From Orthonyx spaldingii (lineage: Eukaryota > Chordata > Aves > Passeriformes > Orthonychidae): DNA of 64,000 nucleotides. Under the pieces are notes generated by a model that saw only the letters and a program-made list of their open reading frames with translations, was not told where the DNA came from and did no database searches. Positions 1-13,200 of this stretch are shown here, piece after piece. Both the position numbers and the translations under genes were made by a program. Within the stretch, counting starts at the first letter, position 1, and each line of letters begins with the position of its first letter. The stretch lies in the NCBI GenBank assembly GCA_013397795.1, contig VZTJ01001778.1:248001-312000 (forward strand), given 5' to 3'.

Positions 1-1582
1 AACCTTCCCTGCCTAGCTGAGACCAAGGGAAGAAAACAGCTGGGTTTATTCCCTCTTGTGGTCCTGGGTCAAAGGCTTCTCTCAGTGTGAGGTGGCTTTG
101 CATCCTCATCTCTCCTGTGGCGGGATGGTCTGAAAGGCTGCCATGGCTGAGTAAAGCCCGCTTGGTGTCCGACTGGTAAGCACTCTTGGCCAGCCCAGAG
201 CAACACATGAGTTATGATTTCACAAGTGCAGTCACTCTCCATGCATTCTCCTGTGCTCCCTGTTTACCTGCAGCTGGAGCAGTCAGTGTAGACCCAATGG
301 CCTCACCTGAAATCCCTGGTCAATTTTTCCCAAGGAATCAACATTATATATAAATGTAAAAAACGTTATTGTCATGGTCATGGGGAAAAAGGATGCGACA
401 GTCAGAATTCTCCCTGAATTGCTTTATTTTTAAGGAGTTTTTCCGACTCTGGCTCTACCTTCAAGTTTCTTTCCTGGTTGTAAGTTAAGCTTATGTGATG
501 AAGGCTGGATGAATTAGGGTTCCAGGACACCCAGCATCACCACCACCAAATCCTTTCCCACTGATAGAAAATCAACCGATACCAACTGAAAAACGAACAC
601 TTCACAGTGGAAATGTAGACAGTATACTATACAACATATTTAATGATGTGTTTCTCTGTCTTTAAAAATGTATTTAGAAATAAAAAAGTGCTGTGCAAAT
701 ATGCATAAGCACATCTTCTACTTTCAGGTCTAGGTAATTATTTAAGATTGAATAAATATCATATGAGTGCACAGAAACGAAAACCAAGATGAAATTTTTC
801 AAATACATTTTAAAATTTACTTTGCTGAGATACTGACACTGGTATAATAAGACAGAAAATGTTAACATCTTGTCTTTTTAAATGAAGAACTTGATATTTA
901 TAGCCTTTAAGCTTAAAAATAAAGTCACATCTTCAAACTTTTAGTTAAAAAAATGCTTATGCTGACAAGTTAGTTAACACTGCGAAACTTTGCCAGATCA
1001 ACACAAGCTTCTCAAATCTACCTCACCCTCCAAACAAAAGGGAAGCAATCAGAGAGATTGTAAGCAGAGAGAAAATTTAGGGGGGAAAAAATTGTTTTCC
1101 TATGTTAGGACCTCCTCAGGTTTATAGGGAGATTATTTTTAAGTATTTTAACACTGGGAACTGTTGAAAGATAACTTTTCTGAAGGTTTTTTCTAGACAA
1201 AAATCAGAGAATAATCTCTGGCAAGGTCTTAAACAAAATGGAATTATGGTACATAAGCATTAGGTAAACACCTCCTTTAAAATGTCTTTTGAAGAAAAAA
1301 ACCTTCTTTATCTTTTCTTCCTGCAGTACCTCAGTTCTGATCATGTAGAGTTGCTTTATATCAGAAAGGAAGGGGTTTTGAATGTTCATGTGGAATACTT
1401 GGAATTTTCCAGAAGAAAAGATTTCAACAGATTTATTAGAGACTCGACAGCTAGTACAGTAATTTCTGTTACCATCGTACAGACTGAATTGCCAGGTTAA
1501 ATCATACAGAACTAGGGTTATGATTAAAATCACAGGTTGAGTCTGTGCCAGCTTTTTTATTATTTCAGAATGACATTGTTCC
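1..1582. other. Unique AT-rich non-coding DNA
   Basis: I see no gene, RNA or recognisable repeat here. The only notable part is about 1204-1500, which is open in frames on both strands and carries a good-looking splice acceptor on the plus strand (pyrimidine tract then ctgcag ending near 1326). It is discussed as a finding; I do not call it an exon because neither translation resembles a family I know. Confidence 0.6.
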
Positions 1583-2160
1583 TCTGTTGGGGTAGCTGAG
1601 CCCATCCCGGGAACTACCAAGAAGCCGAGAGGTCCCGAAAACACGGATATGTTGGTGGGACAGCTCTGCTGTTTGAAACCACCCCTTGGAAAGTAAATGC
1701 TCCCTCCCTAGGTTACCTTACCTGGATATGTTAATTCTCCTATGTCCCTTGGCCTTGACTTGTTCCTTCACTCCACCCCTCACTCCTCCTGTATCCTCCC
1801 ACCCCTCTCTCCACCCCTGTGCCCCCTGCCCATTGGCCGGTGCCCTATAACAAGGGTTTCACAAGGTCATCCGGCCCCTTTCGCCTCTGGACTCCTTCGG
1901 AATAAAGTGTCTCTGGAACTCTATGCAAATTGGGCCCTCTGTTTAACCCTGGTAATGCATGAGCCATCCACCTGGGGGGAGGTGGATACACGCCAGAACA
2001 CCGGCTGGGGTAGGGACAGGTCTGTCTGCACAGTACCCGGCTGTACTGGCCAGCGTGTTCTTCCGGAGCCGCCAAAACACTCCTGGTAAAAGCAGAAGCC
2101 TCCATCCACCCCACACCACCCTATCTGGACTGCGTTATTCATCAGCTGGAGTGATGAGTT
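1583..2160 (+). mobile_element. Solo LTR-like fragment of an avian endogenous retrovirus
   Basis: The block is richer in GC and CpG than its flanks. It carries LTR promoter and processing signals in the right order on the plus strand: an inverted CCAAT (cattgg, about 1831-1836), a TATA-like element (ctataac, 1845-1851) and a polyadenylation signal (aataaa, 1901-1906) about 55 bases downstream, followed by a GT-rich stretch (gtgtctctgg). This compact U3-R-U5 layout, and the wording around the poly(A) signal, match my recollection of avian ERV LTRs. No gag, pol or env-like frame lies on either side, so it would be a solo LTR. Both edges are approximate: I looked for a terminal TG...CA pair with flanking target-site duplications and found no convincing one. 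Alternative: a CpG-rich unique segment with chance motifs. Confidence 0.5.
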
Positions 2161-5072
2161 CTTTCTATTTTGTTTTTCGGGGGGGTTTTTTGTTTGTTTT
2201 AAAAAAGCATCTATGCGAGAAACCAGGTGTATCCTCCAATGTCTCTTATCCCTATAGAACTGATCTTGCTGGTGCTACTCTACAAACAAGCACAATCAAG
2301 TAGTTCTTTTGCAGCATATCCAAAAACTCCTGGCAGATAGTGAAGATCTTTGTACCCTTTATTGTAGTAAAGCCACACCATGGTCAGCCCCTGAGGTCCT
2401 TAGAAAAATGATAGTTTCCTCTTGTTCTTTCTGTGACTTTTGACCTCTACTTTGTTTTTTTGTTTCACTTTGCATCTTTGCCCATTATCACAAGAAACCC
2501 CACTGACTGAAAAATTGTGTCAACAGGGTGTAGACGATTGCAATGTCTGTTAACAAGCCAGGTCGTATATATAATAAACGTGTTTATGCTCACAGGTGGT
2601 GTATATTGTAAAAAAACCTTAATGTTCAACTTCTCTACCATATAATCTAATGCAAGAGCTATTTTTACAAAAAGGAACAGAAAGCCAAATTCTGTTCTCC
2701 TTTGTTATTCGTAAAAACAAAAAACCTTTGCAGTGTAATTGAACTTGGTGAAACAGAGCACAACTGATTGCAATCATTCAATGTATAAATATATCTCCAT
2801 ATATTTCTCTAAACTTTTTCTAAATATTTAGACCATATATTTACCCCACTGAATCTAGTTGCAGTCTCCAGGGGGGCTGACATTTCCATTTGGGTCTAGC
2901 TCTGAGGTCCTAATTTCTTCCTTTCTAGTGTCCTCCCACACCTTTCGTCATTGAGTCATCTCAAGGAAAATCTATAACTGAGGGGTTTTTTCCTCTTCTA
3001 TGAGCACATTTTTCCTTACTTATAGTCACAGCAGATTATCAAGTGGTACTGATAACTTAGAGTTTCTCACCTTGAAAGACTTTTTTTTTCTGCTGAGAAG
3101 AAATCACTCTTCTCCATCACGGCATCCAAGGATATGGAATGTGTCCTTTGAATCATTTCTGAGAAAGTGCCTGAGGTACCAATAGCAAAGAGACAGGCAA
3201 GCAGCAAAAATCATGGCATCACTTCCAAACCTTTCGTATGAAATGATTCATGTCCACCTAAAGCTGACTTGTTACCATCTGTCTCTCTGATAGTCCTTTT
3301 CTACTTTGTTATATGTGATATAAAGGCTTGAATCAATAAAAAGGCTCAACTGCTGAGCTACTTTAAAACTGCTTTTTCTCTTCATGTCTCTTGACACAAC
3401 ACTGGCACACAGCAATGAGAAAAGCACAACATCTATCCTGTGTGACACAAATTATACCTTTGCTGTCACTGTAGCTTCTGCCTGGCGTACATTATACATC
3501 TGCTTATTTAGGCTCAGCCCTGAGTTTGCATGCAAGTCTGGAGTCACTACTTGCTCTCACAGTCTCCACTGTGGTTTGGTTTTCAGCCCATCCTTACAGA
3601 CTGTATAGACCCAACTGGCTGGAGCTGGATCTCAGCAAGCCTCACAAGTTCCTCCTTTCCTTAGACCACCAAATTCCCACTGGCATCCCCCTGCCCACTT
3701 CCATGGGTATCAAGTCTGCAAAGCTGCTCTCCCATTTTTAGCACTGCATCATTTATTTTGAAGATCTTCTGCCTACAACCCCTAGATGAGTGAAGATCTA
3801 CTCAACAACTGACACGATTTTGCAAATGGAACAAAAAAATAATCCAGGTGTCAGCCAGCAGAGCTGAAGTCTGGCTGAGAAACATATTTAGAAGGGTAGC
3901 TGAATAGTTTAAAAAAAAGAGAAAAAAACCAAAAGAAAATAAAAGAAAAGCCAACATAAAGCAGCTCAGGAACCTGTATCCATCCTGAATAACTCTTGCA
4001 AAGCCAGTAACTAGCTGTCACTTGGTGCTTGAGGAGACCTGTGTGTGAATGTTCTTCTAGTCACTCTCCAGGGTAGCAAAGACTGGTCGTGTTCCCATAT
4101 AACAAGGACCAGACCCTAGGACAGCCACAGGCAGCCTGACCCAAACAAACCTTTCTGCTCATCTCTCTCTGACCTCTTCAAGCCCTCTGCCCCCTGCTGT
4201 TTGCTCGCAACCCAGCAGACTCAGAGATGCAAGATGCACTTAGGTGATTTCTGCGTTGAATCTCAGCCAAGAGGAACACCAGGTGGTCCCAGACCAACCT
4301 GGTTGGTGGCTGAGTGGTTAAAAGTGTCACATTAAAGTCGTGGCCTCTCTCCTGGATCTCTTTTATGGCATCATATCACATGAAATGGGTCTTTAGCAAA
4401 TGCAGCCAGAGAAGAAATCATACTCAAATATCTGCTCTAGTTTCTGGAGTGGAACCTGAATAAGCAGGAGTTTCTTGAATCTCATCACTCACTAAAGACT
4501 AGAAATAGGTACAGCAGGGACATACCAATAACAGGTCCTCTCATGCAGCAGAGTCTGATCAACATCTCTCCCTGCCTCCATCTCTTGTTTGATGCTACTC
4601 TCTCCCACTTGAGTCTTCAGCAGCTTCACTGACAGGCAGGAAAAGGACCTAATAGCCAGGCTGGGTGGTTAGGGGCTCCACAACAGAAGATACCTGCCTG
4701 TGAGCCTGGAGGATTCACAAGGAGATGAGAGCACTAGTGCCCTCCTGCAAGGAGTTTCTTCACTAGTATCCACCCCTGGAAAACAGGCTTCTTCCACTCA
4801 GTCTTGCCATTTTAGCAATTAGTAAATTGGGCAGTGTACCTCAGTGGAAATACACCCTGCTGCCCTCCGCATGCCCTGGAGCAGCACTCTGAGAAGTGCC
4901 ACGCTAAGCACTACGAGACTGCCTGGCCTTTAAGAGTGGCCAGGCTGGCGGTAGCACAGTGCCATGCTGCACACCAGCTCACCTGGGGGTAGCCTTATTC
5001 CTAGGCAGGATGTAAAGATAAGACAGTACATTTGTGTAAGGACACAGGAGAGCACAATAGTGATGCAAGGCT
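2161..5072. other. Unique non-coding DNA
   Basis: I see no gene or repeat family here. Short chance frames occur (for example near 3384-3741) without recognisable protein similarity. A tRNA A-box-like string at 4307-4320 has no matching B box and is not called. Confidence 0.6.
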
Positions 5073-5146
5073 ACAAAAAAAAACTAAAAAAAAATTTTAA
5101 AAGGAGATATTTTGCCAAAATTAAAGACATTTTAAAAAAAAAAAAA
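5073..5146. repeat. A-rich low-complexity stretch
   Basis: Three A-runs (5075-5083, 5086-5094, and 13 A at 5134-5146) lie in an A/T-rich segment. I looked for retroposed gene sequence upstream (a processed pseudogene ending in this tail) and recognised none. Confidence 0.75.
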
Positions 5147-8100
5147 GTAACAGCATTGCTTAGTTGTTTCAGTACCTTAGTTGTGATGGGAGGCTCTCTA
5201 ACTGGTTTTTATGGCTCACCCCAGGCAAATACCTCTCAGAAAGGCTTTTAGAGCAACAACATTATTTTTCTCATGTTAAGATGAATAGCAGATACAGAGC
5301 AGGTGCTGTGGGCAAATTGCCTCTTCCTTGTGTACAGTGAAACAAGCCCCCAAGCTGCCTTCCTGCAGATGTGCCAATCCTCTCTTGTGACTGTGCTCTG
5401 CAGCATTATATTGTGCTAAGGCTGGACATCAACCTAGTTCACTCTTAAATGATTTTAATATACATTTTGTTGTGTATTTGAATGAACCAGTTTCTGAGTT
5501 AAGTCCTTTTAAATCAGGTTCACTACAAATTTCATGAATTAAATGCACCTTTTCATAATATAACCAAAATTAGCTTATTCTTAACACACAGTAGTTTAAG
5601 CACAGTAGTTATGAGTGATAAAACTGAGCTATAGAGTGTTTGAATTAGTTGGTATGTCTGCTGTTAGCTCTGGAGAACACTTTACAGGCTGATTGTCTAT
5701 GGCTGAAGAAACCATATGGATGCCCGGGATGCTTTACAAGTGGGGTTGCATGTAATGGGCAGGAGCAGAAAGGTGATGCAGGGTGGTCAGCAGAACAGGT
5801 CCTTATACTCTCCCACAGACACCACCTCATCACTGATGATGGGGCATCAGCTCCAGGTGCAGCAATTGTCTGCGATGTGCTGACAGCAACCCTTCCATCA
5901 CAGGAGGAGCAGGGAGTGCTGTGGAGACTGGGACTGCTGTTTTCTCCTGCTGCAAACCAGCAGCCAGGCCCCAGGCACTAAAGCCCTGCTCCTTCCATTG
6001 ATGTGATACAGCCAGAGCAACCCACAGCAGCAAAGGAGCTGTTTGACATGGCACAGCTGCACAAAGGGCTCATTTTCCCTAGCCACCCCATTACCAGCTT
6101 GGGAATCAAAGGATTTTGCTCTCCCCAGCAGCTGAGCACGCAAGGTTTACACACAGCTTTCCCTTACAACTGCATTTTAATCTCTGCTGCAGCAAAGTCC
6201 CCAAATAGGTCCTCAGGTAGCTACTGTGCCTTATTCCCAGGGTTGTTAATTCCTGCCATCATTCACTTTGATAGTCCCAGCACACAGAAACAGAAATTAC
6301 TAGAAACCTTTGCATCAAATCCAGTGCCATCAGGAGCTTTTAGAAGTACCCAGATTGGTATAGAAAGTTTCTCATTGCTGCAGACAAACAGGAGGGCCTG
6401 AATGAGGGCAGTGCCTCTCCTGGCCATGAACCAGTTTTGTGATGCCCGCAGACAGGTGAGCTGAAAGTCTGCAGAGGCTGATGACCCACTTGTTTTGTTT
6501 TTCTGGTAGCTGCAAGCAGCAGCAACAGTGTCAACTTATCCTGCCACACGGGACTGCAGACCTGCTTTCAAGTTTTACAAAGGTGATTCAGGGATCCAAA
6601 AGGGCAGGGAGGAGCAGAGGCAATAGTAGAAATGAAGCCTACTTATACTTCTGCTTCAAAACTATTAGACCAATGAGCAAAGAGGGGTCTGAAAGACTAG
6701 TACTTAGATGGGAATGTGGTGAGATCTTGAAATCCATCATAAAAGGTTTTTCCAGTGGTGTTTGGCATTGATTTGTCAGTAAGGGAGACCTTGCACATAG
6801 TGAAGGTGGCTGACATCTACAATGAAGGAGGTAGGAAGGAAAAAAGTTCAGAGTACGATTGTGATAACCTGAAATGAGGTCACCAAGGAATGGCAGAGAG
6901 CAGGGCCGGGCTCGTCAGCAGAAACTGGAACAACTACGTGCTCCCGAGCGTGGAGCACAAACTAGGAACCTGGCTGCAAGGAGTCAGGTGTCAAGGACAG
7001 GGTAATACTTTTAGCACTTGACTTTTTTACTCTTAAAGCCACAAAAAAAGTAAAGTTTATTACACAGCAGCTGTGAATGCTTTAAAATTATCTGTGAAAC
7101 CAAGAAGAAAAAACATTAAAAACTCCTCTGTAGATTTGCTTCCACCAGCTCCCATATGGTGGGAGGACTATTCAAGGAGATCTTCCAGCTCTCTGCCATG
7201 ATTATTCCATAATGTAAAATATGAATGTTGTGTGGAGGAGGTTAGGGAAAGGATTTTCATCTGTTTCCTATGTTTAAAACTCCTTTTTTTCCTGACAGTT
7301 GTTCTTTTATCTTAAAAAGGAAATAAAGGTTTACTGAATTATGCCAGGTGGCTAATTAAAAGTTATTCTAAAGAAAATACAGACCCTTGCTAGCACACAG
7401 AACTGTTAAGACAATAACTTCTATAAAGAAAAACTTTGCAAACTTTTTTCACAAGGAAGACAAAAACAGGATTTGTGTGCAAAATTAATAAACTTATGTG
7501 GAGATTACAAATTCCACAGGGACTCTCAGCTACCACTGAAAGGAGAAAAATTGGGCCTAGGATACAGCTACCCCCTCCCTTCCTTTGTTCCATTTGTGAG
7601 CTTTCATGCATTAAACCTATTTTGAGTTCCATAACCAAACAGAAGAAACAAATCAAAACCAATATCCCCAATAAAAAATCTCCCCTCTACAGTGACAACA
7701 GGAGTTATGTAAGACACTTAAATAATGTAACTCTTAAGTGGGAGAATTGAAAATGTCAGTCTATAACCATAAGAAGAAAAAATAATTTAAAGAATTTTTT
7801 CTGGAAGTGTCAGCAAATCAGAAAATGAAAACCACTCAGCTCATACTCATAATGCTTAGAAATTAGCATCAGTTGTCAATCTGCAGGTAAGTGGTGACCA
7901 CAGCTACTCTTTAGGCACCAGCCATGAACTCCAGAAAAAAAAAAATTACAGACTAATGTCTCCTATTGTTTGAATTTGGAGACCAAGTGCAGAAAATATC
8001 TTCAAACCACTGTTCAGAAATCACAGTGCAGACTTCTTTCCAGGTTTCCAAGACAGGTTCCCCTGGCATACTGTGGACTTGTAGAATCCAGATCCTGCCT

Positions 8101-9886
8101 TCTACCCTATTTTTATCTTTTTCCAGGTATTTCCCTAATGCAGTGAGAGTTCCTGTGCCCTACAAGCCAAAGTGAGCTTTCTTAGCCAGGCACGGGAGAG
8201 GGAAATCAGGCAGGAATTTCAGGTATGTAGGACAACTGATGCAATTTACATTTTCTGATCCCCCTTATATAAAAAGAGGATCATGTGTAGTATTTCAAGC
8301 TGGGTTAAATAATTTCACCTCTGAAGTTATGTGTGCTGTTGCTCTGGGGTTTCAGTCCCATTTTCTGGATTGGTTTAATTATGTTCCAGTGAAAACAATA
8401 GTTCTCAAGTGAAAGGACATTGTCATTGATGGAAACAATGTAGAATAACAGTTGGAAACAGCAATAGCAATAGAAAGAGCAAAGCTCTGCATCTTGGCTC
8501 AGGCATTGGATCAAGTGAGGTAAATCCACTGTACGGTTTGTGTTGCTCTTTTTAGTTGAATCCATCTCCAAACAACAGCTGCTGCACAGCAAGTTTTCAG
8601 TATTGAATCACTTTTTCATCCCCTGGTCATTAATAATTTTCCTAAAAAGGAAACAGGCCCCTTAATGCCCCTGGTTGCTCCTTGCAAGCGCTGCAGCCAG
8701 CACAGCACTGCTGCCTTCCACCCACCTCTGCCTTCCAGCGCCGTCTGTGCTGGGAGCTGGGGGTCCTCACACCTGCTCATGTGGCTTCATCTCTGCCAGC
8801 GCTTTAAAAAATGGTGAAAACAACATGATTTTAAATGCCAGTCCAAATCCATTGGTGTCTGCTGGGCTTTCTTGTGGGAAGGAGAAAAAGCTCAGAGGTA
8901 TTCCTCATGACCACCTTTCTGCAGTGCCCTATATGTCCTCTCTGGGGGATTGTGAATCTGGGAAGGGTTTCACTGGCTTTAGGATCTTTGGGGGAGGCTG
9001 TGGAGCTCAGAGTCTAACACAAGTCCATATAGGTCAAATAATTTAATAATTATACCCAAATAATACTTGGGTGAAAGTATTGCATGGAAAATGAAACACA
9101 CGGCATAACCAAAACATCCCCTCATCATGCAGCCCTGGAGGGCGGGTACCCTTCTCTGACATCCACTGGCAGTCTGGCATTGCCACCAGAGACCAGCAGC
9201 AGGCGTGAGCAGACAGTGGTTGCTGCCTGGTGCTGATAGTTGTTCATGCTGTGGAACAGAAAGAAGGTGTCATTATTCCTGGTAACACAGAGTGAAGTGT
9301 TTCAGTAATAACTCTGAAACAGAGATGCTGCTAAGGAGTGACTTGTGTGCCTAAACATGCCCCTCGAATGACATTTCATGTGCTTTAGGGTACCTGAGCC
9401 CTCCTTATGGGGCTGTCAGATCTGACACTGGACCTCTGGGAAAGCAATTGCCCTTCTGGATCAGCCACTGGAAGTCAAACAGAAAAGCAAGGGCATCTCA
9501 AGTAAAACTAGACACGCGTATTCAGGAACCTCAGTCATTCCCAGAGGATCCAAAGGCATGTCCTTCATTTGCTGTATTGTTTGAGCAATGCTCTCTGTAG
9601 CAAAAATAGACACAAAGGACATGTAAAACAAAAGCTAAAAGCTATTTAACTGCAAAGAACAATTTTTGCCTGAGCAATATGTGGTTTCTGAACTAGGAAA
9701 AAGTTACCTACTTTTCTCTCATTGTTAATACACCTTTTTATTAGTGTTAGTCTTTCCAGCTCTACAGGCTCTTTCTCTGACTCTTGAGGCACTTTCAGGA
9801 TAGTTAATCCTGTCCTCTTGCAGAGCAGGTAGCTATGATCTTACATAGCATATGGGTTGCCAGCACTATTAAATGCAGTGCCATTA
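5147..9886. other. Unique non-coding DNA with a GC-richer patch at about 5640-6480
   Basis: No supportable gene. The patch at 5640-6480 contains overlapping open frames on both strands (longest about 132 codons, 6003-6401, plus strand), with compositions expected from GC-richer sequence and no domain I recognise. The rest is AT-rich with no repeat I can name. Confidence 0.55.
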
Positions 9887-10222
9887 TGTTACTTGGAAAA
9901 AGAGATCGACCCCCACCTGGCTACAGCCTCCTTTCAGGGAGTTGTAGAGAGCAATAAGATCTCCCCTGGGCCTCCTTTTCTCCAGGCTAAACAACCCCAG
10001 CTCCTATCAGCCATTCCTCATGAGTCTTGTGCTCCAGATCCTTCACCAGCTTTGTTGCCCTTCTCTGGGCTTTGGGCTTCCTCCAGCACCTCAAAGTCCT
10101 TCTTGTAGTGAAGGGCCCAAAACTGAACACAGGATTCATAATGTGGCCTCACCAGTGCTGAGTGCAAGGGAATGATCACTGCCTGAGTCCTGCTGACCAC
10201 ACTTTTTCTGATACAATTCCAT
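9887..10222 (-). mobile_element. CR1 LINE fragment, end of ORF2 (reverse transcriptase) and following sequence, 3' end missing
   Basis: Read on the minus strand, 10218 down to about 10080 translates to a stretch containing HSALVRPH, CVQFWA and HYKKD, the recognisable C-terminal part of CR1 ORF2 protein. A frameshift then follows; in the other frames the DNA continues as CR1 (gttgtttagcctggagaa, then tgctctctacaact and ctgaaaggagg). The match stops near 9887, at the CR1 position where the sense strand reads like ctctttttccaagtaaca. About 280 bases of the usual CR1 3' tail are therefore absent. CR1 copies are normally 5'-truncated but keep their 3' end, so the loss is odd. The piece at 17347-17637 begins at this consensus position in the opposite orientation. 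The copy is clearly inactive: truncated at both ends and frameshifted. Confidence 0.92.
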
Positions 10223-13200
10223 ATTAAAGGGACTCTGATGGGTCCCTTGTTACCCTGCCCATCCTGCCCTGCCATGAAACTTCTCTTAATTAATTCCTCC
10301 TTGTTCAAAGAGACACAGAAACCCAACCCAAACACTGTACTTTCATTTAATTTCTCTCTTCATTAGAGCCTTTTCTCCACCTCCACTCTTCTTCCTTCTC
10401 CAGAAGGAGGACCTTCTGGACCCTGCCAGTTTTCTTATGGAATATGGTTTCCACATATTTTTGCACAGTACCTAAGAATCTGTTTTGAACACAATATTAT
10501 TTTCATGAAGAGGGAATGCTCCATCTAGATTTCCCATCTTGAAACTTGTTCAGTCCTTTAGTAAGATGTGAGGATATAGCTGCATGATCTGCAGGTCCAG
10601 GTTCAAAACCCTGGAAAGCTCTGGTCACCCCAGGTTAAGTTGTACTCCTGAGGATTTAATGTGATGGACTCACTGCTTTCACACTTCATTCAGTTCTCTT
10701 AATACTACAGTAAATATCTTCATTCCTCAGTTATTTTCTACCAAATGCAGTATCTATGAAACTGGGGTTTCACAGGTTGGCAACTTTCGTGTTTTTAACT
10801 TCTGGTTTTGAAAGATAGTGGTAGGTCCCAACAGATTCATCTTTCCTTCTACTTGTTAATATAAATAATTAATTGAATGGGGTAAAAACCTTCAGGTATT
10901 TGTGGATGGAGAAAGAAATGTCTGGTTCTCAAAACATATGTTCAACAGATGGTAGTAAAAATGCATTACTCTTTTTCAGTTTGAAAAATAGCTTTTAAAT
11001 CCTCATTTTTTAATAAATCAAACCAGGAACAAATTTCTACTGCTGTAAAGATTGTGCTATTAAAAATAATTGTTCCAAAGTAGATCCTAATTAAGTTGCC
11101 AATCCTATAGTGTTTTCAACACTTACAACCTTTTGGAACTTTTTCTCAAAGCAAAAAAATTCAAGTGATTATGAGTGATCACTTGCAAAGTGGTCTAAAT
11201 GGTGATCCAGTGTTATCTGCAGATGCTCTTTGCAGAGAACAGTTAGATCTGCTGGCTCTTTCCTCAATGTTACAGTAGTAGAACAAAGATGTTTCATAAT
11301 GGCACACCTATGTCCTCCAAACTGGGTTTTTCATCTGGTTTTTGAACACTATGCATACATACACCTCTGTGGTCATACACATGCACATTTGTATGAAATA
11401 CTTAGGCACAAAGCTAGTTCACAGTTCTTCTCCTTCTTGTGTCAGCCTTCACAGTCAGCATTGCCCAGAAAGCTGATCCAAGTAAAACTCACCTGCAACT
11501 TGGAGAGCAATGCCAGTTGTTGCATTGAAAACCTCATCACTGCCATTCTCTGTGTCCTACTTACTGGCATAGGAGATGCTCAAATAGTGATGGCCAGAGA
11601 GTCAGAAAAGCAGTGAGCATTCCCTCGAGCTCCCACTGGCCTTACATAAAACCCTTTCATTCTTTATTGCCATTAAAGCTGATCTGCAGTATTTAGACAT
11701 CCTCTCTGGAGCTCTTTGGAGAGGATGTATTTCTCATTATTTATTTACTGAAAAACAAAGAGGCCTCATTCTCAGTGGGACCATATGCTGATCTCCTACC
11801 ATCCTGCTGATCAGATATATTCACGTAAAATTCTCCCCAATGCAGTGCCCACTATGCTCCCTGATTTGCTCACAAAGCCTAAAGTTATTTCTAATTTCAG
11901 AGCAAGTACTTCTCCTGCTGTACTTGCCCAACTTATCCAAAGCATCTCAGTAAAAGTGATCTTCTACCTGACTGAGATAATTAAGTTGTTACAGACTGGG
12001 TAATCTGGGAAGGCTGTACAGCAAGTCTGCCATTGACAGGGGTAATTTTCTAACTAAAATTAGGCAGACTTTCTGAAAAGGGGAGAGGTGTATGTGCTTA
12101 CAGCAAAAAGTGAACATGACACTATGACAGATTTATGCTGAACCACAGACAAGGGGATGTAAAACACAGCTCCTGGCCTCAGTGGCATGTGCCTTAACAC
12201 AACTGTAGGAAGGCAGCTGCATGCAAGCATTAAAAAATCCTTGTAAATGTATGCAAGCATATAAAAGAGGCTGGACACAAAAGAGAGCATATCTCAAGCA
12301 TGCAAAACTTTTCACCTGAAGAAGCCACTTACCATGAGCTCAAGTGTCTCCTCCCACCACTGCAAGAAAATGTGGAAAGGTCCCTTGCCTCCCTTTGGCC
12401 CTCCTCACCTCTTGGTGTCCATTTCATTAAAGCAGATCAGTTTTCAGGTTGAGTATCACCAGAAATCCCTCCATAATAGAAACACAGGAGGCAAGCAGTT
12501 GTCACGGGGAAACACTGGCTCCCAGCTGACAACTTTGTAGTAGTGGCTCAGGCAATTCTCTCCTTATATTTCCACTGAGATGGAATGATAAAACACCTTA
12601 GTGCCAAAGGGGTATGAACATGTGCAGTGATTACAGTACTTGCTTCACTTCCCTGAAGTCATGCTATCAGTAATACTTTTGGATCTGGTTTGTCCCACCC
12701 TTGTGCATACTTCAGTTGCCAGTAGTGGGAAGCCCAGACAGTGCTGGAGGAAGGAGGAGCAGAGAAGAGGGAATGGAGGCTACCCCTCACAAAAGCACCC
12801 GGGGGATTGTATCTGAATAAGAGGAATAGCCAGGCAGAAATCACAGGGTTTCTGGCAGTGCCCTCCATTCCGACACTGTCTTTTGAAAGCCTGTGAATAT
12901 AAAGGAAAGAAAGCACCTTGTTCCACCTTTGTTTAATGCAAAACTGCAGATTGGATTCATTATGTGTGTCTGATGAGAAAATGATGAAAGAAACCTCAAG
13001 TCCTTTCTATTGGAAGCTTCTGCAATGCAGTGCACAAGTTATCCACACCTTTTACTGAACTGGTCCCTTAGAGGAAAGGTTGAATGCTCATGAATGGTAA
13101 AAGAGAAAAGAAACTGCTTTTAATTACAATATTCAAATATGTCTTTCAGTATCAACTATTACTCTTAAGATTCTGAAAAGATCAACCGTGCTGTGTGTGT

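Noticed and set aside
4307..4340. tRNA Ser/Leu A-box-like string (tggctgagtggtta)
   Set aside because: No B box or foldable tRNA body follows within the expected distance.
5073..5146. A-rich tail as evidence for a processed pseudogene
   Set aside because: No gene-like sequence or target-site duplication recognised next to it.
10597..10614. T-arm-like hairpin with ggttcaaaacc (B-box-like)
   Set aside because: No acceptor stem, D arm or anticodon arm can be drawn around it; at most a relic of a tRNA-derived SINE, more likely chance.
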